A stretch of 64,000 nucleotides of DNA from NCBI RefSeq assembly GCF_024763615.1, contig NC_077224.1, forward strand, positions 37,272,712 to 37,336,711, written 5' to 3'. The translations under genes were made by a program, and so were the position numbers. This document shows positions 34,649-45,275 of the stretch, piece by piece. The stretch's first letter is position 1; each line of letters opens with the position of its first letter. The notes under the pieces are model-generated. The model saw only the letters and a program-made list of their open reading frames with translations. It ran no database searches and was not told the DNA's origin. Source of the DNA: Phlebotomus papatasi (taxonomy: Eukaryota; Arthropoda; Insecta; Diptera; Psychodidae).

Positions 34649-37600
34649 GGAACCTGTTTTGGGAGTTGCTCAAGTGAGACGTGAAAATGTGCTCTCTGTG
34701 AAAATTTGTGAATTGTCGTTGGTTTTTCGCGAGCTTCAGGTGAGAGCTGTGTGTGAGTGCACTTGCATTATCGCGGCGCACCTTTGGTGAGCGATTGCTT
34801 GCCCTCGCGAATGTTTCATGTGCGTAAAATCGTGAAATTCCTCTTTCGCCAAAGCAGAGTGAAGAGTGAAAAATGTGTGGTGGATTGAATTGTGCCGTTG
34901 GTTTGAGAGTGTGTTGGCTGATACTCTGCCTCTGGTAGAGACTTCGGCCCGCACCCAATTGCATGCCTCTCGGGGTTTTTCTTCCCACCACCCAAGACAC
35001 CCGTGAAACATTGATGGTGCATGAAACACGTTTGAAACATGAGGCATCTCGGGGGGCGGCAAACTAACGACGGTGAAATTCGCAGTGAGTATACCAAACA
35101 GGAATTTTTGGGCTTTATGGCCAATTTAAATAATAATAGCTCCCAGAACTCAGCGCCGCAAGGCAGGGGCTTAAATAATTCTGAGGAACCCACCGTCGGG
35201 ATAAATGGGGAATATCCCAGCGGTGGTCAAATTAATTCCCCATCTACACCTACTGTGAATGGTGCAGCTGTCACAGTTAGGAATAAAATAAGCTGCATTC
35301 AAGCTAATTTGCACCACTGCCGCGCAGCCATGTCATGCATGGATGAGAAGCTGGCGGTGGTGCAAGCTTGTATCGGACTGTTCCAAGAACCCTGGACGGT
35401 TCGTAATAAGGTTAAAGGGGTTGACATTAGGCGCGGCAGTCTGTATTTCAGCAGCCGTGGGAATAATAAGGTCAGGGCATGCGTTTATGTCTCTAAAGAC
35501 ATCAATGCTATGTTCCTTTCTCAATTCTCCACTGGAGACCTAGTGGCAGTGAAGGTAGAGGTAGAGACTGCTCATGGAAGACGGGAGCTGGTCTTAGCCT
35601 CGGCCTATTTGCCATACGACGCAACTGACCCGCCTCCGTCTCGGGAGTTAGCGGATCTGGTTGCGGCGTGTGAGAGGAACTCATGGGAGCTTCTCGTGGG
35701 GGCTGATGCTAATGCTCATCACATAGCATGGGGTAGCACTGGCGTCAATGCACGTGGGGAGTCTCTCTTGGGATTTATCTGCACGAATCAACTCGAAATT
35801 ATAAATGTTGGTGACAATCCCACTTATGTCGACAGACGTAGGAAAGAGGTCATTGACATTACACTCGGTACGAGACTCGCGGCTGAGCTAACTACTGGTT
35901 GGCACGTGTCGGATTGTCTGACTATGTCTGATCATAAGAGGATTTATTTCGACATTTCGGCCCCGACCAACAGTCCGAAATCATTCCGCAATCCTCGGAA
36001 AACGAACTGGTTAGTATTTAATCAGTCCCTTTCTGAGGACTGGCGAGGAGATGGGCAATTGCCTAGGGACGCTGTAAGCATTGAAGACTCGGTTGAAAAA
36101 CTGAATTCGGCTTTGCTCTCGGCGTACGAAAAGGCCTGTCCACTCTCAACAAATTTAAATAACAATAAAGGCAAACCTTTGCCTAGGGAACTCTGCCTAT
36201 TAAAACAGAGAACAAGAAAATCTGTTAACAGAGCCCAAAATACGATGCTGGATCGCGACTGGGAAGAAGCGGCCGCTCGTAAAAGGGAATACAAAAAAGC
36301 ATTGAGAAAATGGAAAAGGGAGAATTGGAGAGAATTTTGTGGACAAATCATGGCTGTGAAAGAAGCGGCCAGGATTAAGAAGCTTCTATCCAAGGATCCC
36401 TCAGAACGGCTAGGCGTGTTGAGAGCACCCAGCGGAATCCACACAGATTCTGCGGATCAAGTCACGCGTCTGTTGCTTGAAACACACTTTCCGAACTGTC
36501 AGATTGATAGTACGGAAAGTGCACCTATACGACCTGAGCTATATTCGGGGAACCAACGTGATTGGGGAAAGGCTTCAGAGATTGTCACATCTGAAAGTGT
36601 CACATGGGCAATCAGCAGCTTTTCACCATACAAGACAGCAGGTACGGATGGTATTTTTCCGGCTTTGCTCCAGCAGGCTGCGGAGACCATTACCGTGTCG
36701 CTTGTAAACCTTTTTAGGGCGTGTCTTGCCATCGGGTATGTACCGCATACTTGGAGGCGAGCGCGAGTAGTATTTATTCCAAAACCAGGTAAAAGCAATT
36801 ACGAGGACCCTAAGTCCTTCAGACCTATTAGTCTGACATCGTTCTTGCTAAAAACCCTGGAGAAACTCTGTGATAGGTATATTAGGAGTCGGATTCTTGT
36901 GAAGAATCCGTTAAGTCCTATGCAACATGCCTATCAAAGAGGAAAGTCAACAGAATCGGCTCTCCATCAATTGGTAAGCCGTATCGAAAAATCGCTTAGC
37001 GACAAAGAAATTGCTCTCGTTGCTTTCCTGGACATTGAGGGAGCTTTCGATAAGGTCAACTCTACGGTTCTGGCACGAGCGATGAGAGAGTTTAAACTAG
37101 GTCAAACCCTAGAAAAATTTACCACTAGTTTAGTTGGAAACCGCATTGTGGAAGCGGAGGTACACGGCGCACAACTGTCGGCAGCTGTGAGTAGCGGCTG
37201 CCCTCAGGGAGGTGTACTGTCTCCCCTTCTATGGTCCATGGTGGTTGATAGCTTGCTAGTGCAACTTAACTCAGCGAACTTTTATACACAAGGTTACGCT
37301 GATGATGTCTGCATTGTCATACGGGGGAAATTTCTATCTACACTGTGTGATCTTATGCAGAGGGCATTAAGCATCGTTGAAGGCTGGTGTTATTCCCGCG
37401 GTCTTAAGGTTAATCCCAAAAAGACTGCTCTCATCGCCTTCACGAAGAAGTACAAGCTGGAGGGGTATAGGGCACCCAAATTCTTTGGGAAAGAACTTAC
37501 CCTGCAGAAAGAAGTAAAATACCTTGGTATTTTATTTGATCAAAGACTCACATGGAAGAAGCATCTGGAAGACCGTATCACATCGGCCACTAGATCGTTT

Positions 37601-39107
37601 TTCTCATGTCGACGTTTACTCGGCAGATCTTGGGGTCTGTCGCCGAAAATCACACTATGGATGTATCAAGCCATAGTCAGACCACTAATCTCATATGGAG
37701 CTGTAGTATGGTGGCCAAGAGTCGAATATAAAAATTCGGCACTGGCGCTACAGCGGCTTCAGAGATTAGCTTGTATTGCAATCACAGGATCCATTCGGAC
37801 AGCCCCCACCGCGGCGCTGGAGGTCTTGTTGAGCTTGCCTCCGCTTCCGCTTTATATAAAAGCTGAGGCGGGTAAGGCAGCAGTAAGACTGCGTTCTGCA
37901 GGAACATGGAAGGTCGGGTGCCACCCAGCGGGACATGTTAAAATCATGGACGCAATGGTTAAAAGGCACCCTGACCTTCTAATGAGGGACGATTTCCACC
38001 TTGTGGATAGACTTCCTCAAAAGAATTTTAAAACTGTGCTAAACACGAGAGCTGAGTGGAGAGACCGGGAAGGGGTCATCAATGAACCCGGTGCGGTTGC
38101 ACTCTTCACAGACGGCTCACGGTTGGACGGCTCCTCTGGAGCCGGGTACCACTGTCCGGAACTCGGAATTGGTGGGTCAGTGCCACTTGGCCGGTATACT
38201 TCTGTATTCCAGGCCGAGGTCACAGCAATCCTAATTGGGGTTCAGACTCTGACTGAATCTGGGGTTTCTGGCAGGAAAATTAACATATTTTCTGATAGCA
38301 GAGCTGCTTTGCTCTCTATATCGGAAAACAAATCCCGCTCTTCGCTGGTGCTCGAGTGCCGGAAAATGTTAGAAACGGTCTCACTTAACTGTGAGATCGG
38401 TCTACATTGGGTACCTGGGCACTGTGGTATTGCGGGTAATGAAGAGGCCGACCGCCTCGCAGTGGCAGGAGCGAAGACCGAATTCATCGGTCCTGAGCCT
38501 GCCGTGGGAGTGTCTCCCCAAATGAAGAAAACCATCATTGGGGAGGATTTACTTTCACAACACCAATCGGTCTGGACGGCTACAAGTAATTGTCGCGTGT
38601 CCAGACTGTTCATGCCACTTGTGGACAGGAAAAGGACAGAGTACCTGGTGAGCAGTAACCGCTGCAAAGCGCGGCAGTTTGCTGATCTTCTCACTGGACA
38701 CTGTCTAAACAAACACCTCAACAGATTGGGTGTTGACTGTAATCCAATCTGTAGAGGTTGTGACAACGCTGAGGAAACGGTCTTACATTATGTATGTGAC
38801 TGCCCCAGCCTTTACAACACCAGACGAGCGCTACTTGGAAAAGCGGTGCTCGACTGGAATGACCTCCCAAAATTGAAACCGGCCAGTCTAATGGAATTTA
38901 TCCGTAAGACTGGCTGGCTCAATTCACAACACCCTTAATTTAGGGATTAACATGGGGATGCATAAGGGGCCCAATCGGAGGCCTGGATGCAGCGGACGGG
39001 TTGGCGTGGACACGAGCGGCTTAGCTGAGGATGAAGTCGGGAGTGGAGCTGAAGCAGCATGAGGAGGATGGACGCCGCCTACTGCCCCCAATTTAAATCT
39101 ATCTATC
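34649..39107 (+). mobile_element. Full-length LOA-like non-LTR retrotransposon
   Basis: The element is flanked by a perfect 12-bp direct repeat TAGGAAAGTTTG (34637-34648 and 39108-39119), the expected target-site duplication. It has a GC-rich 390-bp 5' UTR, one 1299-codon ORF and a 169-bp 3' UTR ending in a TCTATCTATC tail instead of poly(A). GC content is clearly above the neighbouring DNA. The exact duplication and the unbroken ORF indicate a recent insertion, possibly still active. Clade assignment rests on RT/RNase H sequence style, not on a tree. Confidence 0.85.
35039..38938 (+). CDS. Endonuclease-reverse transcriptase-RNase H polyprotein of the LOA-like element
   Basis: 1299 aa, unbroken; an in-frame TGA at 35033-35035 just upstream makes this the first possible ATG of the frame. 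Domains in order: a polar Asn/Ser-rich leader (1-80); apurinic-type endonuclease from about 84 (IQANLHH, then QEPW with Glu117, ending with SDHKR near 297); reverse transcriptase about 500-790 with FLDIEGAFDKV, the SGCPQGGVLSPLLW motif and catalytic YADD at 753-756; RNase H with Asp1025 (TDGS), Asp1086 (SDSRAAL) and Asp1138 (GNEEADRLA); and a C-terminal Cys/His cluster CRGCDNAEETVLHYVC. These activities nick target DNA, prime and copy the element RNA, and degrade the RNA strand. No separate upstream ORF1 (nucleic-acid-binding protein) is present, although LOA-clade elements usually have one. Confidence 0.9.
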   Translation: MRHLGGRQTNDGEIRSEYTKQEFLGFMANLNNNSSQNSAPQGRGLNNSEEPTVGINGEYPSGGQINSPSTPTVNGAAVTVRNKISCIQANLHHCRAAMSCMDEKLAVVQACIGLFQEPWTVRNKVKGVDIRRGSLYFSSRGNNKVRACVYVSKDINAMFLSQFSTGDLVAVKVEVETAHGRRELVLASAYLPYDATDPPPSRELADLVAACERNSWELLVGADANAHHIAWGSTGVNARGESLLGFICTNQLEIINVGDNPTYVDRRRKEVIDITLGTRLAAELTTGWHVSDCLTMSDHKRIYFDISAPTNSPKSFRNPRKTNWLVFNQSLSEDWRGDGQLPRDAVSIEDSVEKLNSALLSAYEKACPLSTNLNNNKGKPLPRELCLLKQRTRKSVNRAQNTMLDRDWEEAAARKREYKKALRKWKRENWREFCGQIMAVKEAARIKKLLSKDPSERLGVLRAPSGIHTDSADQVTRLLLETHFPNCQIDSTESAPIRPELYSGNQRDWGKASEIVTSESVTWAISSFSPYKTAGTDGIFPALLQQAAETITVSLVNLFRACLAIGYVPHTWRRARVVFIPKPGKSNYEDPKSFRPISLTSFLLKTLEKLCDRYIRSRILVKNPLSPMQHAYQRGKSTESALHQLVSRIEKSLSDKEIALVAFLDIEGAFDKVNSTVLARAMREFKLGQTLEKFTTSLVGNRIVEAEVHGAQLSAAVSSGCPQGGVLSPLLWSMVVDSLLVQLNSANFYTQGYADDVCIVIRGKFLSTLCDLMQRALSIVEGWCYSRGLKVNPKKTALIAFTKKYKLEGYRAPKFFGKELTLQKEVKYLGILFDQRLTWKKHLEDRITSATRSFFSCRRLLGRSWGLSPKITLWMYQAIVRPLISYGAVVWWPRVEYKNSALALQRLQRLACIAITGSIRTAPTAALEVLLSLPPLPLYIKAEAGKAAVRLRSAGTWKVGCHPAGHVKIMDAMVKRHPDLLMRDDFHLVDRLPQKNFKTVLNTRAEWRDREGVINEPGAVALFTDGSRLDGSSGAGYHCPELGIGGSVPLGRYTSVFQAEVTAILIGVQTLTESGVSGRKINIFSDSRAALLSISENKSRSSLVLECRKMLETVSLNCEIGLHWVPGHCGIAGNEEADRLAVAGAKTEFIGPEPAVGVSPQMKKTIIGEDLLSQHQSVWTATSNCRVSRLFMPLVDRKRTEYLVSSNRCKARQFADLLTGHCLNKHLNRLGVDCNPICRGCDNAEETVLHYVCDCPSLYNTRRALLGKAVLDWNDLPKLKPASLMEFIRKTGWLNSQHP

Positions 39108-39119
39108 TAGGAAAGTTTG

Positions 39120-39473
39120 AATTGGTTTTTGATAAACGAGATCCTTAAGGTTCTACGTTCTACGACAAATTACAATGACTAAGGTAAGTCCTTTCTACAG
39201 GCACTGTGCACCAATAAGACAATTTTGGTGTTCCACAAATTTTTAACGAGACATTTCTTTTTTTTTCAAAAGTGGGATTTCCCGCGAGCCTGATAGGGAG
39301 AAGCGATTGAAAATGAATGAATGAATGAATGTGGCGTGACCCCTAAAAAACTAAGAAGGGTCGAAGGAATCCCTATTAACACTTTAAGAAATCGGGGCAA
39401 GACCTATTGACACCCTATTTTTTTTTAACATTTAAGATATAAAATTTGATCACCTATTCTTATAAGAAAAGGT
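39120..39473. other. Spacer between the two retrotransposons
   Basis: About 350 bp holding a short GAAT/ATGA tandem repeat (39311-39330) and a half-copy of the ATTGACAC element family (about 39355-39420). No gene. Confidence 0.6.
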
Positions 39474-39486
39474 AGATTAATATAAA

Positions 39487-42400
39487 GGGGGTCAGGGTAA
39501 GGGCCAACAGGGTAGGCTTTGCTCAGCATTGTTGCAACTGGTTTGGTAACCTGCCAAGTGCTCATGGTGTCTCCTCGCGACGGCCCCTGGGTTATTCTAA
39601 ATCCATGAGTGCTCTAATCCTCCTAGAGGAGGTTGGACGACAGGCTAACAACCTGTCTCCGGAAAAAGCTCTTGTTACGAAACATTCACAAATGCCTCGG
39701 ATCGGTCTGGATTCTCGGAAACAACACGGCAAACGAAAAAGGAATAATGATTTGAATTTTGCATCGTGGAATGTTTGCAGCTTGTTTAGAGCGGGAGCGT
39801 TAAGAACGCTAGTAGGTGAATTTGAGAAATACAAAATCTCTATTCTTGCTTTACAAGAAATTAGGTGGCCGGATGAAGGGCAACGCAGCACAATTAATGG
39901 GCATGGTCTATATTACTGTGGAAGCTCTAACAACAGACATGAGTTCGGAACAGGCTTTCTAATACATAAAAAATTAGTAAGCTCAATAATAGAATTTCGA
40001 CCTGTATCAGAGAGGATCTGCATGATAAGACTAAAAGGGAGATTCCATAATGTGACGATGTTCAGTGTGCATGCGCCCACCTTAGATAAAGATGATGAGA
40101 TCAAAGAGGAGTTCTATGCTTTATTAGAGGAAGAGTTCGACAAAAGCCCAAAGTATGACGCTAAGGTCATTCTAGGTGATTTCAATGCAAAAGTAGGAAG
40201 AGAAGCTTTGCTGAAGCCGACTATTGGGACCCATAGTCTGCATGAGGAATCAAATGATAATGGTTTGCGGCTTGTTGATTTTGCGACAGCTAGAGGAATG
40301 ATTGTATCATCGACGTTCTTTCCTCACAAACAAATCCATTTAGGCACATGGAGATCACCCGACGGAAACACAATAAATCAAATTGACCATGTCCTCTGTG
40401 ATGTGAGACACTCCTCGGAGGTGTTAGATGTCAAGGCGTGCAGAGGGGCTGATGTAGACTCCGACCACTTCCTGGTGAGGGTGAAGTATAGAATGCGTTT
40501 ATCCTTGCACGAGGAAGTTTCTGGGACGACACGTATACGATGGCACACGGAAGGTCTCAAAAGCAAAAATTGCCAAGAAGCATTCAGAAACGAGATAGAG
40601 AAAAAGATCTCTGGACAATACTATGGCGGTGGAGTTGAAGAAAAGTGGCAGAACATAAGAGCTGTGCTCACAGATGCCGCTGATTCAACTTTGGATAAGG
40701 TTCCGAAGAAGAAAAGAAACGATTGGTATGATGAAGAATGCAAATTAGCAATCCAAAGAAGAAACGAAGCTAGACTCAAGACTCTTCAACGCAAAACGCG
40801 AAGTAATGAGCAAAAGTTCATGGAACAAAGAAAAACGGCAAGAAAACTTCTCAGAAGAAAGAAAAGAGAGAAACAAAAGAACGACATCGAGGAAATTGAA
40901 GTTTTGGCGGGAGATAGATCCGCAGTCCGAACATTTTACAAGCAAGTCAATTTCCAAAGGAAAGAGTTTCAACCTAGATCATTTGTCTGCAAGGATCTGA
41001 GTGGAAAAGTTTTAACTCAACCGGACGAATGTCTCAAGAGATGGGCTGACCACTTCGGGGAACTATTAAACCGTCATGAAGACTCAAATGACACTCGAGA
41101 TCACCTAACAGAGAGCCGAGAAGAAGAAATAGAGGAGCCAAATTTTGAAGAAGTTGTGATAGCTATCAAAAAGCTAGGACGCAATCGGGCTCCAGGTGAG
41201 GACGGTATAGCGGCCGAACTTATTAAAGAAGGAGGAGATGAGCTACATAAAGCATTCCATGATTTGATCATCGAGATTTGGAGACAGGAAACACTACCCA
41301 TTGAATGGAGAAAAGCCATAATATGCCCAATATTTAAGAAAGGTGATAGATTAAATTGCGAGAATTATCGCGGTATCTCTCTGTTGTGTACTGGATATAA
41401 GGTACTCTCCAACGTTACGTATAGTAGACTGCTCCCATGGGCAGAAAAGATAATTGGTTCATATCAGGCAGGATTTCGACCGGGAAGATCTACAACTGAC
41501 CAGATTTTTGCATTGCGCCAGATTCTGGAAAAATGCACAGAGCAATCCATCACTACACATCACTTGTTTGTTGACTTCCAACAGGCATATGATAGCATAA
41601 AACGCGATCGGCTATGGGACGCCATGGTATCTTTCGGCGTTCCTAATAAGCTTGTCAGAATGGCAAGACTTTCAGTACTGGGTAATGAAAGCTGTGTCCG
41701 TATAAATAACAAGCAATCGGACAGCTTTTCCATTAGCTCTGGACTGAGACAAGGGGACCAGATATCGCCTTTACTGTTTAATTTTGCACTGGAGGCAATT
41801 ATCAGACAAGTAACCATCAGCCCCAATGGCTCCATATTTAATAGATCCTCCCAAATTTTGGCATATGCCGACGATCTGGTTCTGATTGGCCGAAGAGTGA
41901 CTGATATACAGCATAGATATCAAGAACTCGAGGAAGCAGCATCGCATATGGGACTCGCAACAAACGAATCAAAAACAAAATATATGATGGTATCGAAAAG
42001 CGATGCAACTCACAGTGGAAACATTTCATGTGGAGAGAAAACCTTCGAATGGGTGGATAGTTTTAAGTATCTTGGTTCCAATGTCAACTCCAAGAATGTA
42101 GTAAGCACAGAAATTGCCTCAAGAATAAACCAAGGAAATCGGGCGTTTTATGCTTTACTACATTTATTCAAGTCTCGGTCCCTCTCGATCCACACCAAAT
42201 TAAAGCTCTACAAGACACTTGTGCGGCCAGTGGTAACTTACTCGTGTGAATCCTGGACAATCACAAAAGCTGATGAAAATAAACTTGCCTCTTTTGAAAG
42301 AAAAATTCTTAGGAGGATTTTTGGTCCAGTAGAGGAAACGGCTGGAAATTGGCGAATCCGTAGGAACGATGAGCTCAAACGGCTATACAAGGATGCGAGT

Positions 42401-42681
42401 CTAGGTGCACACGTCAAGGCCACACAAATACAATCGGCTGGACACGTTGTGAGAATGGAAAAGGGTACGCCAGCTAAGCGAGCATTTCAAGGGGAACCAG
42501 CAGGAAAACGTGCTAAAGGTCGACCCAGAATGAGATGGTTGGATCAAATAGAGGGAAATTTGAGAAAATTAAATGTAAGAAATTGGAAAAGGTTGGCTGA
42601 GGACAGATTAAAATGGAGACAGGTTGTGAATGAAGCCAAGGTCCTAGACGGACTGTAGCGCTACAAATGATGATGATGATG
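39487..42681 (+). mobile_element. Full-length RTE-like non-LTR retrotransposon
   Basis: The 3195-bp element is bounded by a perfect 13-bp duplication AGATTAATATAAA (39474-39486 and 42682-42694). It has a 118-bp leader, one ORF of 1017 codons, and an extremely short 3' end: after the stop at 42656-42658 only about 23 bp follow, mostly an ATGATGATGATGATG repeat. Total size, single ORF, endonuclease plus RT without RNase H, and short trinucleotide-repeat 3' end are all classic for the RTE clade. Confidence 0.88.
39605..42658 (+). CDS. Endonuclease-reverse transcriptase of the RTE-like element
   Basis: 1017 aa, unbroken. After a basic leader (1-50) comes the apurinic-type endonuclease: NFASWNVCSL (51-60), QEIRW with Glu85, ILGDFNAKVG (about 194-203), and DSDHFLV near 297. 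A lysine/arginine-rich linker (about 365-430) follows. The reverse transcriptase spans about 520-790: RAPGEDGI, CPIFKKGD, GISLL, QAGFRPGRSTTDQIF, LFVDFQQAYDSI, SGLRQGDQISPLLFN and catalytic AYADD (Asp756, Asp757). The C-terminal region has the GHVVRME and GRPRMRWLDQI motifs common in this protein group, often annotated in insects as a craniofacial-development-protein-like match. No RNase H. The frame and duplication are intact, so the copy may be active. Confidence 0.9.
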   Translation: MSALILLEEVGRQANNLSPEKALVTKHSQMPRIGLDSRKQHGKRKRNNDLNFASWNVCSLFRAGALRTLVGEFEKYKISILALQEIRWPDEGQRSTINGHGLYYCGSSNNRHEFGTGFLIHKKLVSSIIEFRPVSERICMIRLKGRFHNVTMFSVHAPTLDKDDEIKEEFYALLEEEFDKSPKYDAKVILGDFNAKVGREALLKPTIGTHSLHEESNDNGLRLVDFATARGMIVSSTFFPHKQIHLGTWRSPDGNTINQIDHVLCDVRHSSEVLDVKACRGADVDSDHFLVRVKYRMRLSLHEEVSGTTRIRWHTEGLKSKNCQEAFRNEIEKKISGQYYGGGVEEKWQNIRAVLTDAADSTLDKVPKKKRNDWYDEECKLAIQRRNEARLKTLQRKTRSNEQKFMEQRKTARKLLRRKKREKQKNDIEEIEVLAGDRSAVRTFYKQVNFQRKEFQPRSFVCKDLSGKVLTQPDECLKRWADHFGELLNRHEDSNDTRDHLTESREEEIEEPNFEEVVIAIKKLGRNRAPGEDGIAAELIKEGGDELHKAFHDLIIEIWRQETLPIEWRKAIICPIFKKGDRLNCENYRGISLLCTGYKVLSNVTYSRLLPWAEKIIGSYQAGFRPGRSTTDQIFALRQILEKCTEQSITTHHLFVDFQQAYDSIKRDRLWDAMVSFGVPNKLVRMARLSVLGNESCVRINNKQSDSFSISSGLRQGDQISPLLFNFALEAIIRQVTISPNGSIFNRSSQILAYADDLVLIGRRVTDIQHRYQELEEAASHMGLATNESKTKYMMVSKSDATHSGNISCGEKTFEWVDSFKYLGSNVNSKNVVSTEIASRINQGNRAFYALLHLFKSRSLSIHTKLKLYKTLVRPVVTYSCESWTITKADENKLASFERKILRRIFGPVEETAGNWRIRRNDELKRLYKDASLGAHVKATQIQSAGHVVRMEKGTPAKRAFQGEPAGKRAKGRPRMRWLDQIEGNLRKLNVRNWKRLAEDRLKWRQVVNEAKVLDGL

Positions 42682-43148
42682 AGATTAATATAAAAATCTC
42701 ATATTACTTGCATTTTATTAGATATATAGTCATTCGAGGAGAGATGGAACACCTTTTTTATATTCAATATTGCGGATGAGTTTTGAATGCGAGGCAAAGA
42801 CAAATCTCACTGGTGTATCATTTGAAGATTCTAAATTTAAGATATCAATATTAGAAATGCCTAGATGAAAATAGTCACTTCAAAAAATTGGAATTAAAAA
42901 AAAGTTGCATTTTGAGGCACTCGAAAAAAGTGCGGGTGAGATGGAACACCCCCACAAAGAATTCTTGTAAAGCAATTTTTCTATATTTTACAGAATGTTA
43001 AAGTTAAAATTTTAACCAAAAATGCATATTACAAAAAAGGAAAAAAAATCTGATTTCACGATTTTTTAGTTTTACCATAAAATACCATAAAAGTTGAAAA
43101 TTCTTTTAGATTTAGATTGTATTTTTCAGATAAGAATTACGAGCTGTA

Positions 43149-44067
43149 GGGGAGACTGGGGCAAAGAGTCACAAAACGGATATTTTATTTTTTTTACAAG
43201 CTACTCGAGCGCTTCAAAAATTTCTAATTAGCGCAGTTTTATAGGAAATTTACCGCTCTACAACTTTGTGAAAGTAATTTTTCTCTATTTTGTAAGGAAA
43301 TACGTTTATCGAGCCAATTTCTAAAATGTAATTTTGTGACTACTCTCAAAAATGCTGGGGCAAATAGTACCAGGCATGGGGTATTATCATATTTTAATTC
43401 GCTTCATTACGGGCTTCCGTAAATTTGAAAAAATATCTAAAAGGACATATTTTCATAGAAAATTTATTCATCTACACCTTTGTAAAACACCGTTTTCTCT
43501 GCGAGAAAAGTGAGAAAACGAGAAAAGCACTTTTTAAGCTATTTTAGAAAAAAAAACACACACACAAAAGACTACATATCGTTTGACCAATGCAAACAAC
43601 AAGCGGTGAGACATGATAATGACGTTTCTTATCGTTGTGAGACATTAGAAATTGCTTCGCTTTTTTGTTACTTTTTACTCTACACCTTTTGTTACTTTTT
43701 ACCCCAAGTGGTCGTTTTTAATAAAAGGATTTCTAGAGAAAAGAACTTTTGTGAAATTCTAAAATAGATAGCGGATTCGTATTCAAAAAATCCAAATTAT
43801 TTAGAAAATATTCACCAATGCATCAATTTTGGAAAATAAGTAGGTAATAACTGTTATCTTCTGCAAGGAAAATATTTCAAAAATAGGACTAAAAATTTCG
43901 ATATTTTTTATTTTCTAAATTCCTTGTTCGAATTCTAAAAAACTTACGACATTGAAGAAGGTCTATGGGGGCTATCTATAGAAAAAAATTGAGCCGCTAT
44001 CTTTTTTACCTTGGAAGATATTGAATTTTGCATTTTTCGATTTGTGACTTTTTGCCCCAGTCTCCCC
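43149..44067. mobile_element. TA-flanked element, 0.9 kb (GGGGAGACTGGGGCAAA ends)
   Basis: Left end GGGGAGACTGGGGCAAAGAG and inverted right end, with TA at 43147-43148 and 44068-44069. Larger than the other members of this end-type and AT-rich inside, with no transposase. The motif TTTTTGTTACTTTTTACTC repeats inside. It may be a deletion derivative of an autonomous Tc1/mariner-type element. Confidence 0.75.
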
Positions 44068-45275
44068 TACATTTCCCCCCAATTAGGGACTGCTTTGACC
44101 GCTTTAATGATCGTATCGAGGTGCTTGTCTAAACTACTCATTAGTCCGCTATTTTGTCTATTTTTTGTGATATTTTTTCTGAAAAAAAATTTTAAGCAAG
44201 TACCTTAAATACGTATAAACATAATACCATAATTTTCAAGACTATTCATTTCATTGTTTTCAAAAAAATTCGTAAAAAACAGCTCACTTTTGGTCGCCTA
44301 ATTAAGGACATGGCCTTAAGACGCGACGCCTTAGTTTCCCTTTAATGAAAACCCTGCAACTCATTATGGAACGCTTAAAATTTGTAAATTGTGTGTTTAA
44401 TTTTTTTATTGCACACAGAAATACCAGCTAACACCGATAGTCACCGGAAAAACATCCTTTAAGAAAAATAAATCCCTAATATAAAGGCATCGTTTGGTAC
44501 TCAGGATCAGATCACGATCCAGGAACGAAAACACCGCTTTTGATCTTTTTTTTATTTTAAATATTTATTTTATTTTTTGATATCTTTGTAGCTTTGAAGG
44601 GCATTCATGTTATCAGTGAAAATAACAAAGACCAAAGTAGAAAAAACATCGAAATATTAAAGTCCTTTCGATTTTTAGGCATTCCACAAGTCACATTTTT
44701 CTCTCTTTTATTAATTTTATAGTGTTAGCAATTCAAAGGAAATTTAATCCTGATACAAAATCTTAATATCATGCCCAATATGCTTAATATTATGAAAACA
44801 TTTTTAATTTTAAACATTTTTAAAAATAGAGAAGAATAAATAATGCAAAGCTCATCTCCGTGACGTCTTACAAAAAAACAATATGTTTTACTATTTTTAT
44901 TACTGATTCCGAAAGCAATCTTATGCATGAATATCACGATGCATTTCCCGAGAAAAAAAACTGTTAATTATGCAGTATTTTGTTCTTCAAACAGTGATAT
45001 GAGAGTTGGCAGAAACTCATAAAGAATATAAAGAGTATCAAACGTAAAATCTTAATCAGATCTACGTGAACGTATTTGCTGTGGGTGCGGAGAAAATAGC
45101 TGATCTCTTATGCATTTCCGACTGATCAATTAGTGGCAGAAGCGAGAAAGATCCAGTTAGAACAATCACTTCCGGAACTTTTTTTGCCTGGACAGATGAT
45201 ACGCCAAAAATGCAAATTAATGTGAGAAAATTGAGAAAAACCAGAAAATACAATGCTTATCTAAATTCTTTTTTT
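44068..45275. other. Noncoding region downstream of Hs2st
   Basis: AT-rich sequence between the 0.9-kb element and the Hs2st stop codon. Part is expected to be Hs2st 3' UTR. No recognised gene or repeat. Confidence 0.5.

Noticed and set aside
34632..35193. Overlapping minus-strand ORFs in the LOA-like 5' UTR as a missing ORF1
   Set aside because: They are in the wrong orientation, overlap each other in different frames, and have no zinc knuckle or other ORF1 feature.
38242..38766. 174-codon minus-strand ORF within the LOA-like element
   Set aside because: Antisense shadow of the RNase H and C-terminal region of the element's ORF.
42730..42960. Foldback element from two GAGATGGAACACC motifs
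   Set aside because: The two motifs are direct, not inverted, and no flanking duplication was found.
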